The notes under the pieces: generated by a model
Told to the model about the DNA's origin: nothing
The model's input: the letters and a program-made list of their open reading frames with translations, nothing else
Databases searched by the model: none
Part shown: positions 25,932-33,373 of the stretch, piece by piece
Position numbering within the stretch: position 1 is the first letter of the stretch
Layout of the letters: each line of letters opens with the position of its first letter
NCBI RefSeq assembly: GCF_017814975.1
Contig: NZ_JAGIQA010000001.1
Span: forward strand, 372,001-436,000
Reading direction: 5' to 3'
Length of the DNA stretch: 64,000 bases
Source of the DNA: Cupriavidus consociatus
GTDB taxonomy: Bacteria > Pseudomonadota > Gammaproteobacteria > Burkholderiales > Burkholderiaceae
Program-made: the position numbers and the translations under genes

Positions 25932-27023
25932 ATGAACCTTGACCTCATCCTCGACCATCCCTGGTTCGGCACGTGGACCGCCGCGCTGGTCGCCGTCATC
26001 GTCGCGCTGATCGCGCATCGCCTTGGCGGCCTGGTGCTGTTGCGCATGACGCGCGCCACGCCGGTGCTGCATGCCATTGCGATCAAGTCGCGCGCGCCCG
26101 CCAAGGCAGTGCTGCCGCTGCTGGCGTTGCAGACCGTCTGGCAGGCGGCGCCGGACGACCTGCGCTGGATCGACAACGTGCGGCACCTCAACGGACTGCT
26201 GATGATCATCGCCACGACGTGGCTGGCGGCGCGCATCATCGCTGGCTTTGCGCAGGGAGTGCTGGAACGGCACCCGGTCGATGTGGCGGACAACATTGGC
26301 GCGCGGCGCATTCATACGCAGACCCGGGTGCTGTCGCGCATTGCCATGTCGCTGGTGATCGTGATTGGCGCGTCGATGGTGCTGATGACCTTCCCCGGTG
26401 CGCGGCAGGTCGGCGCCAGCCTGCTGGCGTCGGCGGGCGTGCTCGGCCTGATCGCGGGCTTTGCCGCCAAGCCGGTGTTCAGCAACCTGATTGCCGGCTT
26501 GCAGTTGGCGCTGACCCAGCCGATCCGGCTGGACGATGTGCTGATCGTCGAGGGCGAGTGGGGCCGCGTGGAGGAGATCACCGGCACTTACGTGGTGCTG
26601 CGGATCTGGGATGATCGCCGCCTGATCATTCCGCTGCAGTACTTCATCGAGAAGCCGTTCCAGAACTGGACCCGCAGCAGCGCCGAGCTGTTGGGGTCGG
26701 TGTTCTTCCACGTGGACTACGGCATGCCGCTGGCACCGCTGCGCAAGGAGCTGGAACGTATTGTCCATGCCGCGCCCGAGTGGGACCGGCGCTTCTTCAA
26801 CCTGGTGGTGACCGATGCCACCGAGCGCACCATGCAGCTGCGCGTGCTGTGCACCGCGGCGTCATCCGGCCTGGCGTGGGACCTGCGCTGCGTCGTGCGC
26901 GAAGGGCTGATCGACTTCATGCAGCGCGAGTATCCACAGTTCCTGCCTCGCCTTCGCATTGAAGGGGAGCGGGAGGTCAAGGGCGATGCCGCGCTGCGCG
27001 ACGCCGCCGTGCATGTAGCGTGA
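25932..27023 (+). CDS. MscS-family mechanosensitive channel
   Basis: The 363 residues start with three to four membrane helices. The last is the pore helix (SLLASAGVLGLIAGFAAKPVFSNLIAGLQLALTQP, about residues 165-200), followed by the beta domain LDDVLIVEGEWGRVEEITGTYVVLRIWDDRRLIIPLQYF and a C-terminal alpha/beta cytosolic domain. It opens on membrane tension to relieve osmotic downshock. It lies alone and converges with the MBL-fold gene. Confidence 0.92.
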   Translation: MNLDLILDHPWFGTWTAALVAVIVALIAHRLGGLVLLRMTRATPVLHAIAIKSRAPAKAVLPLLALQTVWQAAPDDLRWIDNVRHLNGLLMIIATTWLAARIIAGFAQGVLERHPVDVADNIGARRIHTQTRVLSRIAMSLVIVIGASMVLMTFPGARQVGASLLASAGVLGLIAGFAAKPVFSNLIAGLQLALTQPIRLDDVLIVEGEWGRVEEITGTYVVLRIWDDRRLIIPLQYFIEKPFQNWTRSSAELLGSVFFHVDYGMPLAPLRKELERIVHAAPEWDRRFFNLVVTDATERTMQLRVLCTAASSGLAWDLRCVVREGLIDFMQREYPQFLPRLRIEGEREVKGDAALRDAAVHVA

Positions 27024-27062
27024 TGCAGCTCGATGTCCGGCATCGCGCCCTTGCCGGGCGCA

Positions 27063-27938
27063 TCAGAAATCTACCTTCTCTCCCGGCTGCGGCACGATCA
27101 CGCGCGAGGCCGCGCCGGCGCCCAGCGCGGTGGTGAATTCCTCCGGCGTGCCGCGCAGCTGCGGTGAAGTCTGGTAGTGGATCGGGATCGCATAGCGCGG
27201 CCGGATCATGTCGCGCACCGCGATCGCCGCGTCCTGCGGCCCCATGGTGAAGTGGTCGCCGATCGGGATCAGCACCAGGTCGGGCCGGTAGCGGTCGCCG
27301 ATCAGCCGCATGTCGCCGAACAGGCCGGTATCGCCCATGTGCCAGACGCGGAAGCCGTTCTCCATCTCGATGATGTAGCCAACCGGTTCGCCGCCGTAGT
27401 GGGTTTCGTCCTTGCCGGTGGTCGGGTTCTTCATCACCAGTTCGGATGCATGCTCGGCATGCACCGCGGTGATCTTCGGCCCGGTCGGCCCGAACGGCAT
27501 CACGGTGCCGCTCTTGCCGAAGCGCTGCACCAGCGCGGCCGGGACCATGCCGAGGCTGATCAGTGCCGAGCCCATGCCGCCTGCGTTGTAGATCGGCGCG
27601 TTGTTGAGCTGCGCGAGCGCCGGGGCGTCGCCGAGGTGGTCGCTATGTGCGTGGGTCACCAGGATCAGGTCGACCTTGCCCAGCGAGGACAGCTGCTTGA
27701 AGCCCGCAGGCGTCTTCGGGTTGGTGGTCAGCCACGGGTCGATGACGATGACCTTGCCGCCGGGCGAGGTGATGCGGGTCGCTGCCTGGCCCAGCCACAG
27801 GACTTCGGTCTTGCCGGCGGCGGCAGCGGTGGTTGCCGTGGGCGCCCGTGTGACCGCGGTGGGTGTCGGCGCGGGCGTGCCGCAGGCGGCGAGCGTGGCG
27901 ACGGCGGCGGTGAGTACGACTGCGCGGAACCTGAGCAT
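27063..27938 (-). CDS. MBL-fold metal-dependent hydrolase, predicted lipoprotein (UPF0173-like)
   Basis: The 291 residues start with a lipoprotein signal ending in the lipobox LAAC, then a Thr/Ala/Pro-rich linker. The metallo-beta-lactamase domain has THAHSDHLGD, HAEHASELV, HMGDTGLFGDMRLI and PIHYQTSP. This resembles UPF0173/UlaG-like hydrolases, which are usually cytoplasmic; the lipobox would place it in the envelope. I chose ATG 27938, with GGAAGG at a spacing of 7. The substrate is unknown. Confidence 0.88.
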   Translation of the reverse strand: MLRFRAVVLTAAVATLAACGTPAPTPTAVTRAPTATTAAAAGKTEVLWLGQAATRITSPGGKVIVIDPWLTTNPKTPAGFKQLSSLGKVDLILVTHAHSDHLGDAPALAQLNNAPIYNAGGMGSALISLGMVPAALVQRFGKSGTVMPFGPTGPKITAVHAEHASELVMKNPTTGKDETHYGGEPVGYIIEMENGFRVWHMGDTGLFGDMRLIGDRYRPDLVLIPIGDHFTMGPQDAAIAVRDMIRPRYAIPIHYQTSPQLRGTPEEFTTALGAGAASRVIVPQPGEKVDF

Positions 27939-28120
27939 GGTCATTCCTTCCGTGGCTGAGTCATGGGTCGAACCGTTCCACCCAAGGGGGTGTAGCGCCG
28001 CTGCGCCGGTGCCGCAAGCGTCGCGCATGGCAGGCGAGGGCGGGGTGCGTGTTGCAGTATCGGCACGGGGTTGGGGAGTGTCAATGCGGCAGGGCCCCTG
28101 CCTCTGCCGCGCGGCGCGGC

Positions 28121-29674
28121 TTAGCGGACGAAGACGCCAAGCCCTTCGTGGTCGTAGTACTCCAGCCATACCCGGTCGCTGGCGAATGCCGCCCTGGAGA
28201 TCGTGCCGGGGCTGGCGTTCTCGTTATGGAGCGTGAACGTAAAGTCATCTCCATCCCAGTGCGTCAGTGGCAAGACCAGCGGTTTCGCGCCGAGGGTCAT
28301 CACCAGCGCGCCGCCCTGTTCGGCGACCACCAGCGGGCCGTAGTAGTCGTTGCGGTAGGTGCCGGCATAGGTGGACAACGCCCGCGCGGGCAATGGGCTT
28401 GCCGGCGGCGACTGGCCGATCAGCCTGCCTTCGGGCCGCAGCAAAGACCCCAGGGCATCGGCAAAGATCGCGCCCCAGTCGCGGCGGAAGGCGCCGTACT
28501 GGACCAGGTCGAAGAACTGCGCGTTCAGCGTTTCCGGGATGCCGATGGGGTAGCCGTTGGTCAGCGTGACGATGGCCAGGTCCAGCGCCGGCACCGCGGT
28601 GAAGCTGGTGCCCGCACCCACCGCGAAGCCGCCGGAATGGTTGTAGTTGGTCAGCCCCAGCTCGGTCGTGCCGACATTGAAGCCGTAGCCGTAGTAGCTG
28701 GCGGGGCGGCCCTGGACGGGCGGGCTGCTCTGCATCTGCTGGGACAGCGCGGGGGCGAGCGCCGCGGCGTCGACGATGCGCTGGCCGGCGAACTCGCCCC
28801 TGGCCAGCACCATGATCAGCCATTTCGCCAGGTCATTGACCGAGGCGCTGACGCCGCCGGCAGGCGATTGCGCGTCGGGCATGGTGCCCATGCCCTGCAC
28901 CCAGCTGCCGTTGACCTTGACGTGGCCGAGCGCACGGTTGTCGCGCGCGGCAAAGTCGGCGAAGCGCGAGCTGGTGCGGGTCATGCCCAGCGGCTGGTAG
29001 ATGGCCTGCTCGGACAGCGTGGCCCAGTCGATGCCGGCGGCGCTGGCCACCGCCTCGGCCGCGGCGGTCATGCCGAAGTTGGTGTACTCGTAGACCGCGC
29101 GCAGCGGATGCAGCGGCAGGAAGCGCAGCCGCGTCAGCACCTCGCGGCGATCGTAGCCCATGTCTTCGAGCCGGTCGCCGGCGTGGTCGGGCAGGCCGGA
29201 ACGATGCGCATAGAGGTCGCCGATGGTGACCGCTTCGGTGGTTTCCGCATCGGACAGCGCGAACCATGGCAGGTGCTGGATCACCGGGGTGTCCCAGCCG
29301 ATGCTGCCGCGCCCGACCTGACGCGCAACGACGGTCGCGCCGATGGGCTTCGACACGGAAGCCAGCTGGAACACGGTATCGGCATCGACCGGCGCGGGAT
29401 CGGTCACCAGCCGGCGGCCGAAGCCCCTGGCGAAGACGACCTGGTTGCCGCGCACCACCGCGACGGCCATGCCGGGCACGCCAGAGCTGGACATCAGGTT
29501 GGTCGCAAGCGTATCGACCTGGGCGATGGCGGCGGTGATCTGCGCTTCGGGAACGGGAGCCGGCGTCGGCGCCGGCTCAGGATCGTCATCGCCACCGCAT
29601 GCGGGCAGGGCCGGTGCCAGCAGGCCGCTCAGTGCTGCTCCCAGGAAACGGCGACGCTTTTGCAGTTTGCCCAT
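28121..29674 (-). CDS. class C beta-lactamase-family serine hydrolase
   Basis: The 517 residues begin with a signal that has twin-arginine features (QKRRRFLGAALSGLLAPALPAC) and a possible lipobox Cys. Catalytic motifs are SVSK (nucleophile Ser), YTN (YEYTNFGM) and HSGG near residue 340. A C-terminal beta domain of about 100 residues follows (STYAGTYRNDYYGPLVV). This arrangement fits EstB/penicillin-binding-protein-like esterases or D-peptidases. It is exported; the substrate is unknown. No neighbour suggests a pathway. Confidence 0.88.
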   Translation of the reverse strand: MGKLQKRRRFLGAALSGLLAPALPACGGDDDPEPAPTPAPVPEAQITAAIAQVDTLATNLMSSSGVPGMAVAVVRGNQVVFARGFGRRLVTDPAPVDADTVFQLASVSKPIGATVVARQVGRGSIGWDTPVIQHLPWFALSDAETTEAVTIGDLYAHRSGLPDHAGDRLEDMGYDRREVLTRLRFLPLHPLRAVYEYTNFGMTAAAEAVASAAGIDWATLSEQAIYQPLGMTRTSSRFADFAARDNRALGHVKVNGSWVQGMGTMPDAQSPAGGVSASVNDLAKWLIMVLARGEFAGQRIVDAAALAPALSQQMQSSPPVQGRPASYYGYGFNVGTTELGLTNYNHSGGFAVGAGTSFTAVPALDLAIVTLTNGYPIGIPETLNAQFFDLVQYGAFRRDWGAIFADALGSLLRPEGRLIGQSPPASPLPARALSTYAGTYRNDYYGPLVVAEQGGALVMTLGAKPLVLPLTHWDGDDFTFTLHNENASPGTISRAAFASDRVWLEYYDHEGLGVFVR

Positions 29675-29776
29675 GGCAGGTCTCCCGATGGCGGCGCTAT
29701 GGCACCTTTGGGATTTACTGTAGGCGATGGATGCAGGCAAGGAATGCGAAGCGTCTCATGCCTGGGCGGTAATGAA

Positions 29777-29800
29777 GAAGGCCTGCTTGCGCAGGCCTTC
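29777..29800 (-). terminator. terminator after the tRNA-Leu remnant (copy A)
   Basis: GAAGGCCTGC and GCAGGCCTTC form a 10-bp stem with the loop TTGC. It lies just past the truncated tRNA 3' end at 29810, in the same relative place as the terminators after the intact tRNA genes. Confidence 0.6.
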
Positions 29801-29809
29801 CTTGAATGC

Positions 29810-29830
29810 TGGTGCCCAGGAGAGGACTCG
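29810..29830 (-). pseudogene. tRNA-Leu 3'-end remnant (copy A)
   Basis: These 21 bp are identical to the CCA end, acceptor strand and part of the T arm of the intact tRNA-Leu 150 bp upstream, and then the match stops. The fragment still has its own terminator downstream. It looks like the remains of a second, tandem tRNA-Leu or an integration scar. Confidence 0.7.
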
Positions 29831-29921
29831 GTCACGCCAGCGCGACCCCGGCTGCGCTGGCAAGCGCAGCCCTTCTCGCCTCCCGAAAAGCGCTCAAGCG
29901 CTTTTCTTCCCGGGCGGAAAT

Positions 29922-29953
29922 AAAAAAGGGTCTGCTCGCGCAGACCCTTTTTT
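29922..29953 (-). terminator. terminator of tRNA-Leu copy A
   Basis: AAAAAAGGGTCTGC and GCAGACCCTTTTTT form a perfect 14-bp stem with the loop TCGC, 7 bp beyond the tRNA 3' end. T runs on both strands make it a strong terminator in either direction. Confidence 0.9.
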
Positions 29954-29959
29954 AAATCT

Positions 29960-30046
29960 TGGTGCCCAGGAGAGGACTCGAACCTCCACAGTGTTGCCAC
30001 CGCTAGGACCTGAACCTAGTGCGTCTACCAATTCCGCCACCTGGGC
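29960..30046 (-). tRNA. tRNA-Leu (CAG), copy A
   Basis: An 87-nt tRNA with encoded CCA. The acceptor stem GCCCAGG pairs with CCTGGGC. The anticodon stem CTAGG/CCTAG holds the loop TTCAGGT, giving anticodon CAG, which reads CUG leucine codons. The long variable arm (GGTGGCAACACTG) and the T arm (GAGGTTCGAGTCCTC) are typical of a class II tRNA. It is identical to the copy at 33215. Confidence 0.97.
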
Positions 30047-30060
30047 AAGGTGAGCGCCGC

Positions 30061-30088
30061 ATTCTACAGGCCGCGTCGGAATTTGCAA
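30061..30088 (-). promoter_or_regulatory. promoter of tRNA-Leu copy A
   Basis: On the minus strand TTGCAA (30088-30083) and TAGAAT (30066-30061) are separated by 16 bp, a good sigma-70 pattern placed 15 bp before the tRNA. The GC-rich stretch GCGGCGCTC just after the -10 box resembles a stringent discriminator. Confidence 0.75.
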
Positions 30089-30139
30089 GGGCCTGCAAGG
30101 CAATCCTTGCAAAAATCTTGCGCCACGACCGGGTACCGG

Positions 30140-31039
30140 TCAGGCAGGCGGCGAGCCGCCGGCAAGAATTTCAAACAGCGCCCTGGCTGCAGGCTGCAGC
30201 GCCTTGTCGCGGCGGCGAATCAGCGCGAGGATCCGGTCCACGGCAGGCTCGACCAGCGGGATGGCGCACAGCCGGGGATGATCGGGCGGCAATGCGAGGC
30301 CAGGCAACACCGCCATGCCGAGCCCCGCTTCGACCAGTGCCAGTACACCCACGACATGGTTGGCTTCGTAGTAGATGGTCGGCCGCCGCTCAAGATGCGC
30401 GATGGCATGTTCGATCAGGGCGCGGTTGCCGCTTTGCTTCGACACGCCCGCCATCCGCTGACCGGCCAGTTCCTGCCATGCAACCGACTGGCGACCGGCC
30501 CAGGCGTGGTCGCGCTGCAGCACCAGCCGGTACGGCTCGGTGCGGATCGTGTGGAAATCGATATTCGGCTCCTGCGCGCCCATGAAGTTGATGCCGAAAT
30601 CCGATTCGCCCGACAGCACGCTGGCCAGCCCGGTGTTTGCGCTTTCATCGATGACCCGCACGCGTACGCCCGGATGACGGCCAGCAAATATGCCGATGGC
30701 ATTGGAGAGCAGATGCATCGCCGCGGACGGGATCGCGGCCACTGTCACCAGTCCGCGCTGCAGCGCGGCTTCGTCGCCAAGGCGGAATACCGCGCTGTCG
30801 AGAATATCCAGCGCAGCACGCGCTTCCTCCAGGAACTGCTTGCCGATCGCGCTTGTTTCCACGCGCCGGGTGGTGCGCTCCAGCAAGCGCGAGCCAAGCG
30901 TCTTTTCCAGCTTGTCGATCCTGCGGCTCAGCGCGGGCTGCGAGATATGGAGTGTTTCGGCAGCGACCCGGAAGCTGCCCTTGTCCGCCGTGGCGACAAA
31001 GGCCTGCAAATCTTCCAGTGCGAAATTGATGCGTGACAT
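30140..31039 (-). CDS. LysR-family transcriptional regulator
   Basis: The 299 residues have an N-terminal winged helix (LEDLQAFVATADKGSFRVAAETLHISQPALSRRIDKLEKTLGSRLLERTTRRVETSAIG) and a periplasmic-binding-like sensor domain (about 95-295). The gene is divergent from a Bug-ModA-like pair across 109 bp, the usual arrangement for a LysR regulator and its target. It sits inside the tRNA-Leu repeat-bounded cassette. The inducer is unknown. Confidence 0.93.
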   Translation of the reverse strand: MSRINFALEDLQAFVATADKGSFRVAAETLHISQPALSRRIDKLEKTLGSRLLERTTRRVETSAIGKQFLEEARAALDILDSAVFRLGDEAALQRGLVTVAAIPSAAMHLLSNAIGIFAGRHPGVRVRVIDESANTGLASVLSGESDFGINFMGAQEPNIDFHTIRTEPYRLVLQRDHAWAGRQSVAWQELAGQRMAGVSKQSGNRALIEHAIAHLERRPTIYYEANHVVGVLALVEAGLGMAVLPGLALPPDHPRLCAIPLVEPAVDRILALIRRRDKALQPAARALFEILAGGSPPA

Positions 31040-31148
31040 GCATTAGTCCATCAAAACATTGCAATTCACAGAATAGTGGCGCGGACGTACGCTTGCAATG
31101 CCTGAACTCAGCGTCCTGCGGTGCGGTTCGGTGCACATACACAGATTC

Positions 31149-32135
31149 ATGATGGAGACTCCTTTGCGACCTGCCTTTCGCCGCCTGGCATTAGCCCTTG
31201 TCCTGGGCACCTGTACCCTCACGACCGTCACTGCCAAGGCGCAATCCTGGCCGGCGAAGCCCGTGAAATTCGTCGTGCCGTTCGGGCCGGGCGGCGCCAA
31301 CGACCTGGTTGCGCGCGCCGTGGCAGACGCCGCCTCGAAACAGCTGGGCCAGCCCATCATCGTCGAGAACAAGCCCGGTGCCGGTTCGGTGCTCGGAGCC
31401 GACTATGTGGCCAAGTCCGCCCCGGACGGCTATACCTTTCTCGCACCTGCGGCCGGGGTGATCACCAACGGCATGATCAAGGCGCATATGCCCTACAAGG
31501 AGCAGGACCTGGTGCCGGTGGCGATGCTGGCCGTCAGCCCCTCCGTCATCGTGGTGCCCGCCGACTCGCCGATCAAGGATCTGAAGGACCTGGTCGCGAG
31601 CGGAAAGAACGGCAAGAGCCTGAACTTCGCCACTGCGGGTACCGGCAGCACGCCGCATTTCGTCGCGGAAATGATGAAGCTGGCGACCGGCGCCAGGCTC
31701 GAGATCATCCCGTACAAGAGCGGCTCCGAAGGGATGGTCGCCGTGGTTGGCAAGCAGGTGGATGCCACCTCCGAGGCGAGCGTGGTAGTGCTGCCGCAAA
31801 TCAAGGGCGGCAAGCTGCGGCCGATCGCCTCGACCTGGAATGCACGTATCGCCGCCATGCCGGACGTGCCCACCACCGCGGAGCTCGGCTATCCCAAGGT
31901 CTTCATCGGCCACTGGTCCGGGGTGTTCGCGCCGCGCGGCACGCCCGACGCGATCCTGGAGAAGATGAACAAGGCCATCGATGCCGCCCTCAAGTCGCCC
32001 GAATTGCGCGCCCGCCTGATCCCGCAGGGTATCCAGCCGATGGGCGGAACCCGGGCGGACTTCACCAGGTTCCTGGCGGACGAGAAAGCGCGCCTCGGCC
32101 CGATCGCGCGCGCTGCCAACATGAAAGAAGACTGA
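31149..32135 (+). CDS. Bug-family (TctC-like) periplasmic binding protein
   Basis: About 328 residues with a Sec signal peptide (FRRLALALVLGTCTLTTVTAKAQS) and Bug motifs WPAKPVKFVVPFGPGGAND, NKPGAGSVLGADYVAKSAPDGYTF, IPYKSGSEGMVAVVGKQVD and FIGHWSGVFAPRGTP. ATGs at 31149 and 31152 lack a good ribosome binding site. A TTG at 31164 follows GGAG by 6 bases and may be the true start. The gene is followed 41 bp later by a ModA-like binding protein and faces a LysR regulator. No membrane component is encoded. Confidence 0.9.
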   Translation: MMETPLRPAFRRLALALVLGTCTLTTVTAKAQSWPAKPVKFVVPFGPGGANDLVARAVADAASKQLGQPIIVENKPGAGSVLGADYVAKSAPDGYTFLAPAAGVITNGMIKAHMPYKEQDLVPVAMLAVSPSVIVVPADSPIKDLKDLVASGKNGKSLNFATAGTGSTPHFVAEMMKLATGARLEIIPYKSGSEGMVAVVGKQVDATSEASVVVLPQIKGGKLRPIASTWNARIAAMPDVPTTAELGYPKVFIGHWSGVFAPRGTPDAILEKMNKAIDAALKSPELRARLIPQGIQPMGGTRADFTRFLADEKARLGPIARAANMKED

Positions 32136-32176
32136 CTGGCGGCACCATGCCCCGGCAACACGATCATGGAGACGAC

Positions 32177-33001
32177 ATGAACCTGACCGCAATGGCCGCC
32201 AGGAAGGCCGCTTTCGTTGTGCTGATATGGCTGGCCGGCCCGGCCTGGGCCGACGATATCCGCGTGATTACCTCCGGCGGCTTCACTGCTGCGTACCAGC
32301 AGCTGGTGCCGCTGTATGAAGCCGCTACGCAGGACCGGGTCATCACCGCCTATGGCGCGTCGATGGGCAATGCCCCGGATTCCATTCCCAGCCGGCTGGC
32401 CCGCGGCGAAACCTTCGATGTGGTGATCCTGGCGGACTCCGGCCTTGACAAGCTGATCGCCGAAGGGAAGGTGGCGAACGGGAGCAGGGTGGACCTGGCC
32501 CGGTCGCTGATCGGCATGTCGGTCCGCAAGGGCACGCCGAAGCCGGATATCAGCACGCCCGAGGCGCTGAAGCGGACCCTGCTCGAGGCGAAGTCGATTG
32601 CGTATTCCGCCAGCGCCAGCGGTACCTATCTCTCCACCGAGTTGTTCCAGCGGCTTGGCGTGGCGGACCAGGTCAAGGACAAGGCCCGCAAGATCTACAG
32701 CGAGCGCGTCGGCACGGTGGTGGCGCGCGGCGATGCGGAAATCGGCTTCCAGCAGATCAGCGAATTGCTGCCGTTCAAGGAGCTGGATTTTGTCGGGCCG
32801 TTGCCCGCTGAACTGCAGCAGGCGGTGTTCTTCTCCGCCGGAACGATCGCCGGCCGGCAGACTGCCGCGGTCGAACGCTTTGTGCGCTTCCTGGCTTCGC
32901 CTGCCGCGGCGACGATTGTGCGGACCACCGGACTGGAGCCGGTTGCCACGCCATTGCCACCACCGGTGCCGCCATCGCTCGGGCAAGCCGCGAAGCCCTG
33001 A
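32177..33001 (+). CDS. ModA-like extracellular substrate-binding protein
   Basis: The 274 residues begin with a signal peptide ending GPAWA. The sequence follows the type 2 periplasmic-binding fold of the ModA/COG0725 group (IRVITSGGFTAAYQQLVPLYE, then FDVVILADSGLDKLIAEGKV, SIAYSASASGTYLSTELFQRLG, and RGDAEIGFQQISELLPFKELDFVGPLP). A Pro-rich tail ends the protein. The relatives bind molybdate or other small anions, but here there is no modBC. It appears to form an operon with a Bug protein, suggesting a sensory or scavenging role for an organic acid. Confidence 0.85.
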   Translation: MNLTAMAARKAAFVVLIWLAGPAWADDIRVITSGGFTAAYQQLVPLYEAATQDRVITAYGASMGNAPDSIPSRLARGETFDVVILADSGLDKLIAEGKVANGSRVDLARSLIGMSVRKGTPKPDISTPEALKRTLLEAKSIAYSASASGTYLSTELFQRLGVADQVKDKARKIYSERVGTVVARGDAEIGFQQISELLPFKELDFVGPLPAELQQAVFFSAGTIAGRQTAAVERFVRFLASPAAATIVRTTGLEPVATPLPPPVPPSLGQAAKP

Positions 33002-33021
33002 CTGTTTGCGATCGCCAAAAC

Positions 33022-33049
33022 AAAAAAGCCCGCACTTTCGTGCGGGCTT
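33022..33049 (-). terminator. terminator after the tRNA-Leu remnant (copy B)
   Basis: AAGCCCGCAC and GTGCGGGCTT form a 10-bp stem with the loop TTTC (33026-33049). On the minus strand a T run follows. It therefore terminates leftward transcription coming from the tRNA-Leu side and also lies 24 bp past the ModA-like gene. Confidence 0.8.
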
Positions 33050-33064
33050 ATCGCTTTGAAGCCT

Positions 33065-33085
33065 TGGTGCCCAGGAGAGGACTCG
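33065..33085 (-). pseudogene. tRNA-Leu 3'-end remnant (copy B)
   Basis: The same 21-bp tRNA 3' fragment as at 29810-29830, located 150 bp downstream of the intact tRNA-Leu and followed by its own terminator at 33026-33049. Its presence in both copies shows that it arose before the locus was duplicated. Confidence 0.7.
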
Positions 33086-33177
33086 GTCACGCCAGCGCGA
33101 CCCCGGCTGCGCTGGCAAGCGCAGCCCTTCTCGTCCTCCCGAAAAGCGCTCAAGCGCTTTTCTTCCCGGGCGGAAAT

Positions 33178-33207
33178 AAAAAGGGTCTGCTCGCGCAGAC
33201 CCTTTTT
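33178..33207 (-). terminator. terminator of tRNA-Leu copy B
   Basis: AAAAAGGGTCTGC and GCAGACCCTTTTT form a 13-bp stem with the loop TCGC, just past the tRNA 3' end. It is one A/T pair shorter than copy A. Confidence 0.9.
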
Positions 33208-33214
33208 TAAATCT

Positions 33215-33301
33215 TGGTGCCCAGGAGAGGACTCGAACCTCCACAGTGTTGCCACCGCTAGGACCTGAACCTAGTGCGTCTACCAATTCCGCCACCTGGG
33301 C
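33215..33301 (-). tRNA. tRNA-Leu (CAG), copy B
   Basis: Identical in all 87 bases to the tRNA-Leu at 29960-30046, with anticodon CAG and encoded CCA. It has its own promoter and terminator, so both copies should be functional. Confidence 0.97.
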
Positions 33302-33315
33302 AAGGTGAGCGCCGC

Positions 33316-33343
33316 ATTCTACCGAAGGCGGCGGAATTTGCAA
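33316..33343 (-). promoter_or_regulatory. promoter of tRNA-Leu copy B
   Basis: TTGCAA (33343-33338) and TAGAAT (33321-33316) on the minus strand with a 16-bp spacer. Both boxes match copy A although the spacer sequence differs, which points to selection on the promoter elements. Confidence 0.75.
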
Positions 33344-33373
33344 GCACGAATTGCTGTGGTCAGGCGAGTCCGG

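Larger units (their letters stand above)
29810..30067 (-). repeat. 258-bp direct repeat, copy A (tRNA-Leu locus)
   Basis: This segment is repeated at 33065-33322 with only two single-base indels. It holds a 21-bp piece equal to the tRNA 3' end (29810-29830), an 8-bp inverted repeat GCCAGCGC/GCGCTGGC, a hairpin AAAAGCGCT/AGCGCTTTT (29886-29905), a terminator, the full tRNA-Leu and 21 bp of its leader. The two copies bracket three genes. The shared part ends within the -10 region, and sequences diverge beyond both ends. Confidence 0.9.
33065..33322 (-). repeat. 258-bp direct repeat, copy B (tRNA-Leu locus)
   Basis: Near-identical to 29810-30067: one extra T near 33134 and one fewer A near 33182. 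It contains the same tRNA 3' remnant, hairpin (33142-33161), terminator, tRNA-Leu and leader. Flanking sequence on both sides differs from copy A, including a different terminator to the left. Confidence 0.9.

Noticed and set aside
27045-27061. GCGCCC/GGGCGC hairpin between the MscS and MBL genes as a terminator
   Set aside because: The stem is only 6 bp and no T tract follows on either strand.
29894-30112. Open frame across tRNA-Leu copy A (and its twin in copy B) that could be called a small protein
   Set aside because: It is a translation of the tRNA, its promoter and terminator. Nearly identical spurious proteins result from both tRNA copies.
29777-33343. Genomic island or prophage at tRNA-Leu
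   Set aside because: No integrase, transposase or phage gene is present and codon use matches the surroundings. Only the repeat structure supports mobility, so I report it as a finding and not as a mobile element.
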